Part shown: in pieces, positions 34,152-46,138 of the stretch | How the letters are laid out: each line of letters opens with the position of its first letter | Position numbering within the stretch: the stretch's first letter is position 1 | Assembly: GCA_002221725.1 (NCBI GenBank) | Contig: NJFT01000268.1 | Location: forward strand, 1 to 50,967 | From: Scedosporium boydii | Lineage: Eukaryota; Ascomycota; Sordariomycetes; Microascales; Microascaceae | Reading direction: 5' to 3' | DNA: 50,967 nt | Notes under the pieces: model-generated | Seen by the model: the letters and a program-made list of their open reading frames with translations, nothing else | Databases searched by the model: none | What the model was told of the DNA's origin: nothing | Position numbers and translations under genes: made by a program

Positions 34152-35566
34152 ATGTCTAGAGAGTCTACGCCCGAGCTGTCACCGCTTGATGTCGGTCAAG
34201 CCTATGCGCCGCTCCCTGTCTACAAAGAGGCGGGCGTCACCGCGGCCGATGTCGACGGGTTGCTTTCGCCGGCGTTAAAACTGAGGGAGGACCTCAGCTC
34301 GGGATGCGGAGGCCAAACATGGCCGGCCGGGATGGTTCTTGCCAAGCATATGCTTAGGTACCACCGAGGGGATCTTGGTCCAGAACGAATGTAAGTGATC
34401 GATGGAGAGGTAACGACGTTGGTATTTGAAGATTTGCAATATTGCGGTGATGTATAAACACCCTTCGATCGATCGATCGATCGAACTTTCCCGAGGGATG
34501 TATGCCCTGGTCGGGTTGGCTGTCTCTGTGGCCAAAGACTGTGGTAGCTGGACGTATCACTTCACAATGTCGGGGACCTCCCTGGCCCTCGATCCCTGTT
34601 TCTCGATTCTTGGCTGACGCGCTGCGGCGTTCTGACAACTACAGCCTGGAGCTCGGTGCTGGCGGTGGGCTTGTTGGTCTTGCAGTCGCCCTTGGCTGCA
34701 CCCTGGAAAGTCCGGTGTACGTGACGGACCAGCTTGAAATGCTGTCACTGATGGAGCACAACATCGAGCTGAATGGGCTCGGAAGCAAAGCAAAACCCAT
34801 GATCCTCAACTGGTATGTCGTATTACATTTCTTTGCCCGATGCATTTCCGAACCCGTCCCATTTGTTTCGAGCAAAATGCTGTGTTCCCAGAGTCCCCCA
34901 TGGGGTATTGTCGAAACATTCTCGTTCCTCTGTCGTACGAAGCATGAGTTGGATCACCGCATTTGATGTCGACTTCCACTCATCAGCAAATTTCCCGAGT
35001 GGGCGCATCTTGAAACACTTTTGTCCTACGATCGATAATAGGCGGAACTTGAAGATTTTCGAAACACATTCCACCCCATACCTTTCGTTTTTATCATATA
35101 CTCGGTTCCTTTGAACTTTTTTCCCTTTCTCGTCTCCGACCCCTTGATACCGCCTGTCTGGGCTGCTTCGGTGTCACACAACTACTCGTTCACATTTTTC
35201 GCAGAGATTTGAGGGCTAATGCAGGGGGACTGTTCTCTTTTTAGGGGAGAACCACTCAGCAAAGAAGTCATCGACTTCAAGCCAAGCGTCGTGTTGGCAG
35301 CCGATTGCGTGTACTTCGAGCCAGCCTTTCCCCTTCTGCTGACGACGCTAGCGTCTCTTCTGGAGCTAAACCCCTCAGCCACCATATACTTTTGCTTCAA
35401 GAAGCGACGGAGAGCGGACATGCAGTTCCTGGCGAAAGCGATGAAGAAGTTCCGAGTTACCGAGTTGGTGGACGAGGACCGTGAAGTATTTAGAAGAGAG
35501 TCTATCTTCCTTTACGCTATTACGAGCAAAGGTGCGAGTAGTAGTCCTGGGGCCGGAGCTCAATAA
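34152..35566 (+). CDS. EFM6: EFM6-type protein-lysine N-methyltransferase
   Basis: SAM-dependent methyltransferase of the family-16 group; yeast Efm6 methylates a lysine of translation elongation factor eEF1A. Exons 34152-34390, 34645-34812 and 35245-35566 give 242 residues, near the yeast length. Motif I is ILELGAGGGLVGLAVAL (from residue 80) and forms only after splicing. VYVTDQLEMLSLMEHNI carries the acidic motif II residue. After the second junction come NWGEPLSK and VVLAADCVYFEPAFPLL, the family's D-x-x-Y segment (D156), then the FCFKKRRRAD signature. The introns are long for this window (254 and 432 nt) but have GTAAGT and GTATGT donors and keep phase. Intron 1 contains a 22-bp palindrome. 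Confidence 0.9.
34464..34485. repeat. 22-bp GATC-repeat palindrome in EFM6 intron 1
   Basis: TTCGATCGATCGATCGATCGAA is a perfect palindrome made of four CGAT units plus flanks. It could fold into an 11-bp hairpin in the pre-mRNA. Simple slippage of a tetranucleotide explains it without a function. Confidence 0.75.
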
Positions 35567-38500
35567 CATAAAGCGTAATGGAGCTTAGAGGGGTGAATGA
35601 AGGGTCGATACGAAGTAGAGGAGTAAAAAATAGAAACAGAAGAAGAGAAAAGCACAATAACCTTGATCTCTAAGTACAACTTCATGAGGGTGGTTCCCAG
35701 TCTCAGTCCACCCACATGGCCGGACGCCACAGGGCGTGGCAGTAGATCATTGGGTCCTCTGCGTCCGACAGCTCGCAGGGTGTTGCTCTGTGCTGCTCGG
35801 AAGGAATGCGTGATATGTTGACAGCTCTTTCACTCCCGGATGCCTGCTTGAACCACTCCCTGATACTTGGCGGAATCAGGGACCTGCCAAATAATTTTCC
35901 TTCTTTCGAATATTGACTTGGGAACGTTTTCGGACGAAGGGCCAGAGTGTAATGATGTAATGGTGTAATAACACTTGATGGAAATGTTGTCCCGTGTTCA
36001 CGAGGGCTTCGTGAAAAACACTGCCACCTATAGCACACTCGGGGATAGAAGTGAGGAGGGGGGTAGGCACTCTATATCAAGATTGAAAGGTTGAAAGGAG
36101 GTCAGAAGAATCGCGGCGAGCAAGACCTTGAGAGTATCGGCTGTGGAGGAATGGACGGGATGTGGATTGAATCTGTAAATCTACAAGTATAATCTACAGA
36201 CTCTTCGGGCATGAGGGGGTTCGAGATTAAAGTATCCGATACACTCTCGCCTGGCATTTACCCAAAGGAATGTCGGGCCTTTGGCAGAGACGGCATGTTT
36301 CTTTTTCTGTTGTCCTACATGAACTTGCAGACACCCGAGTGAAGCGAACTGGGTGAAATTGGAGCGAGAAGTGGTGATTGGACCGTCGAGATAGATGTTC
36401 GGACTATTTCGCCTTCGGACGATGACGCCTTTACAAAAGGCGAGGATAATAGACAATGCTAGTACTCGCGCAGGAGCGCATACCCATCGACATTGCCACG
36501 GGTGTTCCAGACATCTGGGAACGGAAGTCGGTGAAACAACAATGAACACAGGGTCCGGAATCTTGCTCAGACTATCGATAACACCAGGCCAACGTCGACG
36601 GGGTAGAAGAGTCCTTTGAACAGCCCCAGGAGTACGCCAAAAGGCTAAATATCAATTGATATCGGGCCCAGCCGGAAAACGTCGACGTCTTGAAGCCTAC
36701 CAAGGAACAAAGTGTGTATTATGAGGCTCTATGACAAGTACTTACCGTAATCATGAAGACCGGGTCCTCTTCCTCAAGAGGTCTTGGGCTCCTTTCTGTA
36801 GGAGAGGCATTTACGGGCACAATTTTATGTCTTTTTGTATTAAATATGGATAAAACGGGGAGCGAGCAAAGGCGAGATTGGCACACTGGAGTTGAGCCGA
36901 GTGCGGTGGAAGATGGACTCAATGTCGAAAATGGCATCGATGAGTGGGGCGAAAGGTCAGGGAAAAAAAGAAAAAGGAACGTTTTCACCAGATGGTTGGA
37001 GAATGAAAGAATTCAGGCGCAGATTGTGGATTCGATTCTGATGCAAGGTTGTGTGGTCGGCTCTGAGTGGATTGAAAGATGAACCTGGCGAAGTCAAAGT
37101 CTACAGCCACCATCGATTGATTCAATCCACTGATTTCGCTGTGCCTGGAACCTGCCTGGACCTTGGAAGTGATGGAGGCATTGAGGCAACCACCTCGGGC
37201 AATGTCACTGCCCTGAAAAAAGGAACGGGGATATGATTGGCTGCGTACCTGGCACCTGCAAGGGGACTTGTTCAAAGTACCTTGACGACAACGAAGTGTA
37301 CTCGCAGGTGTACCTCGGTACTTTGACAGAATCAGCAAGAGACACCGCAGGTGTCGATGGATGAACTTCGTACGAGCCAGGTGGTACTTTGTAGTGTACG
37401 AGGTACGAAGTACTTCTTCGACACAGCCTGCAGCGGACCCAGGATGACATCCCGGAATGCCACGGACACCCTGCATCGGGCGGGCTGGTACATTCTTGGA
37501 CGAAGGAATGTACAAACCGAACAACACCACTACCCCTGCTAGGAGGCCTGACACCGAGGAAGGAGAAGGAGACGGGCCCTGGGCTGGTGTGTTTCATGAT
37601 CGACTCACCCAATCCGGCCAATCATCATCACTGGCGCTGGAGAAGGGGAAACAAACAGCCGATTGTCAGCACGTTCCGCTGTTTAACCACCCCCTATGAT
37701 CAATGAGTGAGGGAAAGGGGAAGCAAGGTTGAGGCGGGGTCAATCGACACAACATGACGATTATTGTCCAACGAAGAAATGAGCAAGGAAAGATGGAACA
37801 TACAGCAGCGCCTAACCCTATTTCCCCACTGCCTTGTCCGAGTCCACAACGGCAGACCACAGGCTATTCCGACCCCAAGCTGTCACTTACCATAGGGTCT
37901 CTTCCTCGTGGGGATATTCGCTCGCCACAAGATCGGGGCTTATTACTTCATGATGGATCAAGCATAATGGTTATATGCCGTACGAAGTACTTCATCGGTC
38001 TCACCAAGCAGGTCAGCCCTGAGGTACACTTGTGTATCTAAGACAGACTGATCCTTCTTCCTTCCTACCCATGGCTCACCGAAGATACTTCGTATATACA
38101 AGTATTGTTCAGGGCTTCCTCTCTAAAGGATGGGGGCTATGCTTCGCAGTTTACTTCGTATTACTATTGGCCCAAAAATACTCGCTAGGGCTTCCACGGA
38201 TATGGATACCCGGAACATCCATGGATGTATCGTTCTTAGGTACCGGGCTTATTACGGATTAGCCTGGACCCACCCCAGCCCTTTGGTCTCGCTCGCTCAG
38301 GAACAACTCAGAGGTACTTCATCATATACAAACACCGGGGAGGAGTCTACTTCGTGCCTGGCTAGGTCCAACATGAACAGGAGCGTCCTGACAGAACCAG
38401 AGTCACTCTCCTCAGATGAAGTACTGTACCTCGTACATCGCAGTGTAGGCCTTGTCGGGATCATGGCAAAAACAATGGGCCAGGGACGACCCAGAAACAC

Positions 38501-39003
38501 AGGCACAGGGAGTTAGGGACAGGGACTGGACACTCGTTGATGGATCCCGCCCTCCCTCTCGGCCTCGACCCCCCATGTCATTCCGCTCGGTGCGGTCAGC
38601 TCAAAAACTCCCGATGCCCTCCCTCCAATACAGGTTTTTCTTTATTTCCGTCTGCTCACCAATGCTTTCCTTCATTCCCTTTGCCATTCGCGGTTTGTGA
38701 CTTTGTGGCCTTCCATTCCACTCTTTTTTTTGGATCACTTTGGAGACAGGCTCTCTCGAATATCTCTTCCTTCTCTAACAGAGATCTCGATTGTCATTCC
38801 TTCCTGGCTTGAACTTTTCAGAGCGTTCCAATTACACGGCCCGACGCCAATCCTTCTAGGACGGACACAAAGATATCGGCTTTGAACAGCTGACTAGCAA
38901 CCGAACCCTCAGCAGCGCTGAACTACTCTCTCGCAGTCTCTTTATCTTTGATATATACAAAAAAAAAATACTACTTCAAGTGTACCTCCAACACCTGGAC
39001 ACC
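35567..39003. other. Gene-poor interval, second heptamer cluster
   Basis: About 3.4 kb without a confident gene. A minus-strand frame at 35703-36038 ends in a protein-like stretch (PPSIREWFKQASGSERAV) but has no convincing start or domain. Exact TACTTCG/CGAAGTA heptamers start at 35611, 37406, 37983, 38086, 38152 and 38348. Copies at 37406 and 37983 extend into the palindrome GAAGTACTTC. The last 400 nt are CT-rich and should be the promoter and leader of the following gene. Confidence 0.5.
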
Positions 39004-39828
39004 ATGAAGCCAACTTTCATCATTCCCGCCATCTTTGCCGCCGTGGCTCTGGCGCAGCCTCATAACATTCACCGCCATCGCCACGCAAAGAAGTTCGCTG
39101 GCGCTGCCCACCGGTTTGAGAAGCGTGCCATCACCACCGAATGGTTCGTCGAGACCGCCTGGGTGACCCAGACTGAATATGTCGACGGAACCACCACCAT
39201 CACCGTCGAGCCTGATGTCACTCCTGTTGCCAAGGACGATAACGCCAATACCGAACCCGGCAAGGACGCCCAGTTCTTCGAGACTCCGGCCAAGAAACCC
39301 CCGGTGGAACCCACTCCCACCCCTGCTGCCCCGGAGCCCGTTGTCAACACTCGTCCCCCTCCTCCTCCTTCCCCTACTCCCGAGCCTGTCGCTCCAACCC
39401 CCGAGCCCCAGCCCGTGGCCCCCGCCCCCGTCCCCGTCGCTCAGAAGCCTTCTCCGCCGGTCGTGGTACCTCAGGATACCTCTTCCTTATCTGGAAACTA
39501 CGACACATCCGTGGGAGGAAATGGTCAACTGACCTTCTTCACCGTCGGTCTCGGTTCCTGTGGTTTCAACGACGCTGGAAAGGATCGGTCCGAGTACTAC
39601 GTCGCCCTGTCCCATTTGGTCATGGGTGAACTCTCCAACAGCAACCCCCTCTGCGGCAGGACCATCACCGTCATGGCTAACGGAAAGAGCGTTGTTGCCA
39701 CCATCCGTGACAAGTGCGGCGACTGCGCCGCCAATAACATTGACGGTACCGAGAAGCTCTTCCTCGATCTCTTCGGAGACCTCGGTCTCGGCCGCATGCC
39801 TGTCGAGTGGTACTTGAACGCAAACTAA
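39004..39828 (+). CDS. Secreted double-psi beta-barrel protein (Asp f 7-like family)
   Basis: An intronless frame of 274 residues from the ATG at 39004; an in-frame ATG at 38980 would put polar residues ahead of the signal peptide, so I prefer 39004. Residues 1-17 form a signal peptide (MKPTFIIPAIFAAVALA). A His-rich propeptide ends in a KR pair (residues 40-41), a Kex2-type processing site. Then come a Thr-rich stretch and a Pro-rich linker (about 105-170). The C-terminal 90 residues are a double-psi beta-barrel: GQLTFFTVGLGSCGF, LCGRTITVMANGKSVVATIRDKC-type strand, CGDC, LFLDLFGDLG. Related fungal proteins are expansin/RlpA-like cell-wall proteins, some known as mould allergens. Enzyme activity is not established for this family. 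Confidence 0.88.
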   Translation: MKPTFIIPAIFAAVALAQPHNIHRHRHAKKFAGAAHRFEKRAITTEWFVETAWVTQTEYVDGTTTITVEPDVTPVAKDDNANTEPGKDAQFFETPAKKPPVEPTPTPAAPEPVVNTRPPPPPSPTPEPVAPTPEPQPVAPAPVPVAQKPSPPVVVPQDTSSLSGNYDTSVGGNGQLTFFTVGLGSCGFNDAGKDRSEYYVALSHLVMGELSNSNPLCGRTITVMANGKSVVATIRDKCGDCAANNIDGTEKLFLDLFGDLGLGRMPVEWYLNAN

Positions 39829-40819
39829 AGAGCTTGGTTGTTTTTTGCTCTCTCCGATTTCCATTCTACTTGTCATCGTGGCCTGAAGCTCCAATGGTTG
39901 CCTTGCTACTGTCCGCAGGGAGCAAGGTAGTTTTTTGATAAGCGCAGGGTGTCATGGTGCCTTTTTCAATATTTCCCATCTCCATGTCTAGAGTAGGGTA
40001 ATGTTGAAAATGTATATACGTTCTTTGCTTTTTTTTTCTTCGTTTTATCTTGGAAGCCCTCTCGAAGAAGGGCTGCGAAATATACCGCATCGGGATCGGA
40101 TTAACGGCATGGAAAAGACCAAGGGTTATGGTCTGTTTTTCTTCTTTTTTGGGCTTCGGGATGATAAGATGACGCCGGCGCAACAATAGCGACCACGACA
40201 CGCGCTCACTCCACCAGCACCCATTTGTTCTCGAGCTTATGAATAAACTGGTTCAAGGAAAAGGAGAAAAGAGCACAATCCACGGCGCGTGTTGAAAGGT
40301 CGGCACGGACTTTCCGCATTATGGTGATGAACATATAGAGGAGATTTACCTTTCTCGATTTTTCTTGTATATACAACTTTCTAAGGGTGGTTTGGTGGGA
40401 ACGTCTTCCAAGAGGGTCAGCCCTTGAATGACACGCAGAACAAATTGGAAAATTGCCTGCACGCTCTCTCTCTCGACCTACATCTGTGATACCGACTCTA
40501 TAAAATGGAGAAAGGCGATCTATTATCACTGCGCCAAGCTGGACTCCCCTCGGCATAGACAGGAAGAAATGAGGCTTGACAGGAGTTGCTCTTGACTCAA
40601 ACATCGTGATCGAATAGTCAGCATCAGCAGTGTTGGAGATCGGCATAATCGGGATGAGGGGGCAGTTCTGCGGATCTTATGATCTCCATCGCGTTCAACC
40701 TGGTAACGAACTAATTGGGGATTTCAGACACCCACATGTAAACGCAGTCCGAAGCCAAGTCTGTATTATAATAAGACGCACACCATCGTCTTTACAGAAA
40801 ACCTATGAATGATCGGGCC
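39829..40819. other. Convergent 3' intergenic region
   Basis: About 1 kb between the secreted-protein gene and CCZ1 3' ends. A minus-strand frame of 146 codons (40206-40646) has no recognisable feature. T-rich tracts near 40029 and 40135 suit 3' UTR sequence. Confidence 0.45.
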
Positions 40820-43336
40820 CTATCTACCTAAACTCAACAGGGTCTCCACATAGCCCCTAGTATCAACACCGATTCCCTGCGCCAGCCTACTCACACTTTC
40901 CCGTCTGGGTGCGAGCGACGAGCTAAACGCCCTCGCATGATCGCCAGCCCTTCTCAGCAGGAACACTTCCTTCGCGCTAGCTTCCTCCCAGCCACCCGCA
41001 CTACTCTGCGCATGCTCAGAAGCATCGTCCGCATCCGAAACCGACGCAGATCGATCGTGGCCGCCCTGGGAAGGAGAAGACGTGCCGGGGACGGGCGCCC
41101 GAGAGGGCAGGGCCCTGCTCCAAACGATCCACCAGCCCTTATTTGTCTTTAAAGTCTTCTCGACGTCGCCTGCCTTGCGGGCGGAGAAGATGCTGAGGAG
41201 ATGGGTGTGCGTCGCGATGGCTTCGGTGCGAGTCCAGAGGGTTGGTTTACCCGCGGGGATGTTGGGGATGGTGGAGTGGATGCTATTGAGTTGAGGGTCC
41301 CAGACGAGGTCGTACATTGACGAGGAAGCTTGAAAGGACGAGGATGCTGGCCCAGTGTTCTCGGGACGTGGGGGCCGGTAGCTCGTGGAGATTAGGAGCG
41401 GTTTGCGCAGTGGTGAGAGTTGATAGTGCAGAGAGCGGTAGAGGGCATCGGAGGAGAGGGACGGGGTTTCGGGACGGAAAAGAAAGGTGAAGATGAATGG
41501 CCTATTGATATAGACTATTGCCCGTAGAGAGGCGTGTGCAAGGCCCCGGCCGTCGTCGGATGAGATTGTGACATGGAGCGTTCGCGTGTGTGTGGAGGGT
41601 TTTCTGGACGTCTCGTCGTCGTCGTCGGAAGATGAGTCGCTGGGAGGGTGTTCCTCGACGGTGCCCTTGAGGCCGATCAGAAAATAGCCCTCGGACTCAT
41701 CCACTACTTTCTTGATGTTGTTTCGCTTCTGCGTGTCGGTGGGGGCCGGACTCTTGGGCTTGTCGCTCTGGGATGAATCCGGCGGAGCAGGACTGCCCGG
41801 CTTACTTTCAGAGCCCCCGAGGGACCAATATGTCCCATAACCGAGTTTAAGCATGCTCACAAACTTGTCCATGTGGCCTTCAGATTCTGGCTCCGCGGCG
41901 GTCGTTTCGGGGTTGGTCGGGCGTTGTGCTGATTCTGGGGCGGATGGCGACTCAAGGGCTTCACCAGGACCACGGGTTACCTTCTTATCTGCTTCCTCTT
42001 GCTCATTGCCATCCTTGCCAACGTCTCCTCCTTTCGAGTTCTCGGCAGCTGACGAAGCACTAGGTTGAGGCGCCTGAGCTTCCCGAGGTTCCGGTGATTT
42101 TGGTGGCGACTCCTTCTGCTTCTTCTGACTTGGTGCAGACGAAGGAGCGCCAATGACGCCGTATGAGTTCTCCCCCCACGTATATAGATCCTCAGTCCAG
42201 TGTACGACGTCCTTCAACGACCGCCTGGTCAACGCACCGACGCCGAGGAAGATGGCCCCATCTTCCGCATCGGGATCCTGTCCAGTCCCCAGCCACGGAA
42301 CCGTGGCTCCCTCTCCGACGTCTCTATCGGCGCTCTTGTCACCACCCCCATCCACTTCACCAAACTTAGAGACGACAAGGTCAACCAGCCCGTCTATTCT
42401 TCCCACTAAACCTTCCAATACCTCCCTCTCGCCACTCCCGCGATCCTCCTCTCCTACACCGACACCTAGCTCGCCAGAAGCAGCGATATTGATCCCTCCA
42501 AGGATGCTCCGGATAGGGTTTCCGTGCATCGAAACGCTCCAGGTCGATAGGAAAAGGTCCCAGTAGCGCGTTAGCGAGGAGACAAACCGCCTTCTTCCCA
42601 GCCGATCAAATAGCCTGGACAGAGACGCGTCATGGTGGAGAAGAAAGAGTGAGTGAGCGCGGAGAAGGTCCTGGAGGAGAAGCGCGGCCGGCTTTACTTC
42701 TTTGGATGAGTACTCGAATACATCTTCGCGCTGGGCGGGAGATGATGAGGTGGGTAGTTTAGGTGGTAGGGGTAGCCGTGTGAGATCGATCGACTATAAG
42801 CATATGTGAGTGAGTCGTTTGTATATGAGAGACCTTAAAGTTGTACACATATTGGCGGGAGGTGAAACGAAAATAACAAAAACAATGGGAAAGACAGCAA
42901 AGGGAAGAGAAGTAAACAAAAAAGAGGAACAGAGATGGTGTAAGGAATAGACGAGTATTGCAATGAGACCTACGCTTAAGATCCACCATCCCGGCTCAAC
43001 CTCGTGCACCACGACCCTACTCTTCTCCGTCTCAATGACATCTACCGCATCTCCGCCAGAGAAGCCGCGACTAAACTCCACCATCCCCTGCGCCAACCCA
43101 ATCTGCCTCAGCCGCTCATTGCGCTCCTCGTGGGACACGTCCTCGGTCAGGCGCGAGCGTTCACGACGGCCCTTCTTTTTGCGGCCGGTCCTTCGGCGAC
43201 GGCGGGATAGCGTTGTGACGGAGGCATAGTAGACTATTTGATGGGCGAGGGCATCTTCATCCTGAGAGGCGGAACTGAGAGATGGGTTGTATATGGCGAG
43301 GAAGCCGAGGTGGGCGGGGGTTATCGTGGACGTCAT
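40820..43336 (-). CDS. CCZ1: Vacuolar fusion protein CCZ1
   Basis: Partner of Mon1 in the guanine-nucleotide exchange factor for Ypt7/Rab7 on late endosomes, autophagosomes and vacuoles. Exon 1 (42974-43336) and exon 2 (40820-42793) join over a 180-nt GT..AG intron, phase 0, to 778 residues. The longin-like N terminus begins PAHLGFLAIYNPSL, followed by LRQIGLAQGMVEFSRGFSG, ETEKSRVVVHEVEPGWWILS; exon 2 continues IDLTRLPLP, LLHHDASLSRLF and WSVSMHGNPIRSILGG. These are the conserved Ccz1 blocks. Two low-complexity Ser/Pro/Glu-rich insertions lie in the middle, as in other filamentous fungi. Without splicing, exon 1 would run on into a false hydrophobic tail encoded by the intron. Confidence 0.9.
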
Positions 43337-44115
43337 GGCGTTGTGAAGGGTTAAGGACGTAGGTTTGGGCCTTGGGCGTGATGCGATGATGCATGAAATC
43401 GGAACGGTAGCTCTGCAACAGGATGTTAACCCGCTGGGCTGTAGGGAGATCTATCCATGGATACGCTCTTTACTAAACCAGGGGTGCTGATACAATTAAA
43501 GTCTGATTTAACTGGTTTACTCTCCACCGTATCTAAACTACGAGGTAGATCTCGCGACCTATAACTTGATGGCACTGATGGCATTAATTCAATGAGTCCA
43601 TCCGGACTCTTTTTCTCTGTGGTTGGTTTGATCAAGTGACTGGATCAACTGATGCCAGCTGAATTCAGATTGCCTTGCCCAAACTAAACTCGCCCGGCAG
43701 GCCACCTGGGGGCACCTGAAATTTAGGTCACCCTCGGCAGACGTCGTAACCTTCATGCAAGGCCAGGCTAACAGCTAACATCAGACCAATTGATCACCAA
43801 GGAATGCTGATTACTTCGCACACTTGTCGCCTGTATGCCAAGATCAATTGAAGGCAGTGTGGTAACAATACAATTATAATAGTAAATATTGAATTTTTGT
43901 AACCATCAATAGACCAAGAGCATCAAATACAAGGTACTCGTTGACAATTGCAGCCAGAGTGTACATATCGAGATAATTTGTCATCCACATCTTCCCCATC
44001 CACATCTTCCCACCTTCCAAGTCCAAGATTGTCCCCTTCCCTTCACATGCAATGTTTTAATTCTCACATTATTCCTCTCCTAGGCGTTCAACACCTCTCT
44101 GCTCTTCACACCCGT
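43337..44115. promoter_or_regulatory. CCZ1 promoter and isocitrate lyase 3' region
   Basis: About 780 nt. It includes a short direct repeat, CATCCACATCTTCCC, near 43983-44012. The part next to 43336 should hold the CCZ1 promoter. No gene is seen. Confidence 0.45.
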
Positions 44116-46138
44116 TTATTTGAACTGATCTTCCGTCACACCAGCACCCATCGCCGCCGTGCTGGAAACACCACCAGTAATCATCTTCTGCAGCTCATCA
44201 ACGTAGTTGGCACCGCTCCACTTCTGGTGCTTGACGACATCGACGCCGGTGTCCATCTCGGGCTCCTGGACGAGCTCGCCGTACGCCCTCATGCCGATCT
44301 GGCTGTAGGCCTTGGAGAACTGGTCGCTGATGAGCGCGGTGGTGTGGAGACCGGCCAGGGTGATGAACTGCCAGCAGTAGCCGAGCTTGGCGAGACGGCG
44401 GATGTAGGTCTCCTGGTCGTCGCGGGGCATGGCGGCCTTCCAGTTGAAGGAGGGAGAAAGGTTGTAGGCGAGCCTAGATTTTAGGGTTAGCCAGGGGTTC
44501 TTTGGAAAAGGAAGGGGGGGGGGGGGGGGGGGAAGAGAGATCGAGGTTTTCTTTGGGGTTTTTTTTACTCACTTCTGCTCGGGCCACTTGGCGTGGACAC
44601 CCTTGGCAAACTCAACAGCCTGGGCATAGTCGGGAAGCTTGCTCTCCATCCAGATGGCATCGCAGTAAGGCGCATAGGCAACAGCCCTGTTGATAGCGCA
44701 CTCACATCCGCCCTTCAGCCTGAAGTAGCCCTCCCTCGTCCTGGCGGCGTCCCAGTTGAAGTAGAGATCGAAGCCGGTGATGCGCCTGGCGATGGCCCTG
44801 GCCTCGGCATTACCCTTGCCCTTGGCCTCGGCGAGGTACTTGGCGATGGTGCCCTTCTTGTCGGAGAACTGTCCGGCGTTGATGGCCTCGACGACGGCCT
44901 CGTCGAAGGTCTTGAGCTTGGCCTGGGCCATCCAGTTGTCCTCGACGGCCTGGAGCTGAGCGCCGACCTTTCCGGCCTGCTCGGCGGCGACCATGACGTC
45001 GGCGAGGGGCTGGAGGGAGGCGTTGGTGGTGCCCTGGATGAAGGCGTGGTCACGGGGGTCGATGCTGGTGGAGATCAGGGTAGCAGCCTCGGCGTCGGTT
45101 CGGCAAACGAGGACAAGGTCGGTGCCTGTTGATGAAAAATTGTTAGTGGCTGTGACATTTTTCTCTCCTCTCTCTCTTCCCCACTATTTTGCATCTTTCA
45201 TTTTTCCTGAGGGGCTGGTTATTCCATACCCATAATATCGGCCTGAGCACGGATGGCGACGAGGCGGTTAATGTGCTCGCTAATGGGAACAAGGACCTTT
45301 CCGGCCATGTGACCGCACTTCTTGGTTCCGGGAGCCTGGTCCTCAATGTGGATACCGGCGGCACCCTTCTCAATGAAGAGCTTGGTGAGCTTCATGACGG
45401 CAGTGAGACCGCCATGGCCAGTATCGGCATCGGCAATGATGGGTCGGAGGTAGTCAATGTTGGCGACACCGGCGCGCTTGTTCTTGGGGGTAGTAAGACG
45501 CTCCTGGCGCTGCTTGCGGTCGTGGAAGAGCTGGGCCTGGAAGAGGTGGCCGACCTTGTTGGGGACGGTGGTCTTTCGTGTGGGCACGCAACGTTAGAAC
45601 TAGGCGCTCTCCAGTCTCTCTCAGTTCTGGCGGGGAAAACTTACGTAGGGGTAATCGGCCAAATCGGGACCGGGCTCATCGGTGGAGGAGGCGGTGGAAG
45701 AAGATTGCCAGCCGGAGACATAGACGGTATCAAGATACTTGGCCATCTGAGTCACCATCGTAGGGTCGAGACAGCCGTAGGTGTAGCTGGCATCGCGGTT
45801 CTAGAACCCAATTGCCCGTTAGTTTTCCAATTTTTGGTTTCTTTTTGGGTTTCCTGGCTGGATCTCAGAGTCTTCAGTCCAATCGTTGGACCGGATCTAC
45901 GCCTTACCTGGAATCGGCCCTCGAGGATCCTCCATAGCTTCTTGGACTGCTGGTTTCCGGGGTATTCGATCTTGAGGTTGCCACGCTTGGACACAATCTG
46001 CTCGGCGGTGAAGGGCCGCTTCGTGTACCTCCATCGAGAGTCGCTCCACCACTTCTTGACCTGCTCGACTTCCGCGGCGAAGGCCCTATCCTCCTGGTCG
46101 AAGTCCGCGGCGGGGTTAAGCATGTTGTTGGCCGCCAT
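44116..46138 (-). CDS. icl1: Isocitrate lyase
   Basis: Cleaves isocitrate to glyoxylate and succinate, the first glyoxylate-bypass step for growth on acetate or fatty acids. Five exons (45908-46138, 45645-45800, 45230-45572, 44573-45125, 44116-44473) give 546 residues; the introns (107, 72, 104 and 99 nt) are GT..AG. The catalytic hexapeptide K-K-C-G-H-M is at 213-218, and the metal/substrate loop [10 protein letters not shown] at 175-184. [38 protein letters not shown] and NLSPSFNW are further hallmarks. Intron 4 contains a 19-nt C run on the coding strand. The protein ends EDQFK, with no SKL-like peroxisomal signal. Codon bias is strong, giving long shadow frames on the plus strand. Expression is expected to be carbon-source controlled. 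Confidence 0.97.
44514..44532. repeat. G19 homopolymer inside isocitrate lyase intron 4
   Basis: A run of 19 G on the plus strand (C on the coding strand) lies between the donor and acceptor of intron 4. Such tracts often vary in length between strains and are prone to sequencing error. Confidence 0.85.

Noticed and set aside
36181..36549. 122-codon minus-strand frame
   Set aside because: Cys/Arg-rich random-looking composition and no supporting features.
40206..40646. 146-codon minus-strand frame between two convergent genes
   Set aside because: No recognisable motif and no promoter-like upstream; probably within 3' UTR sequence.
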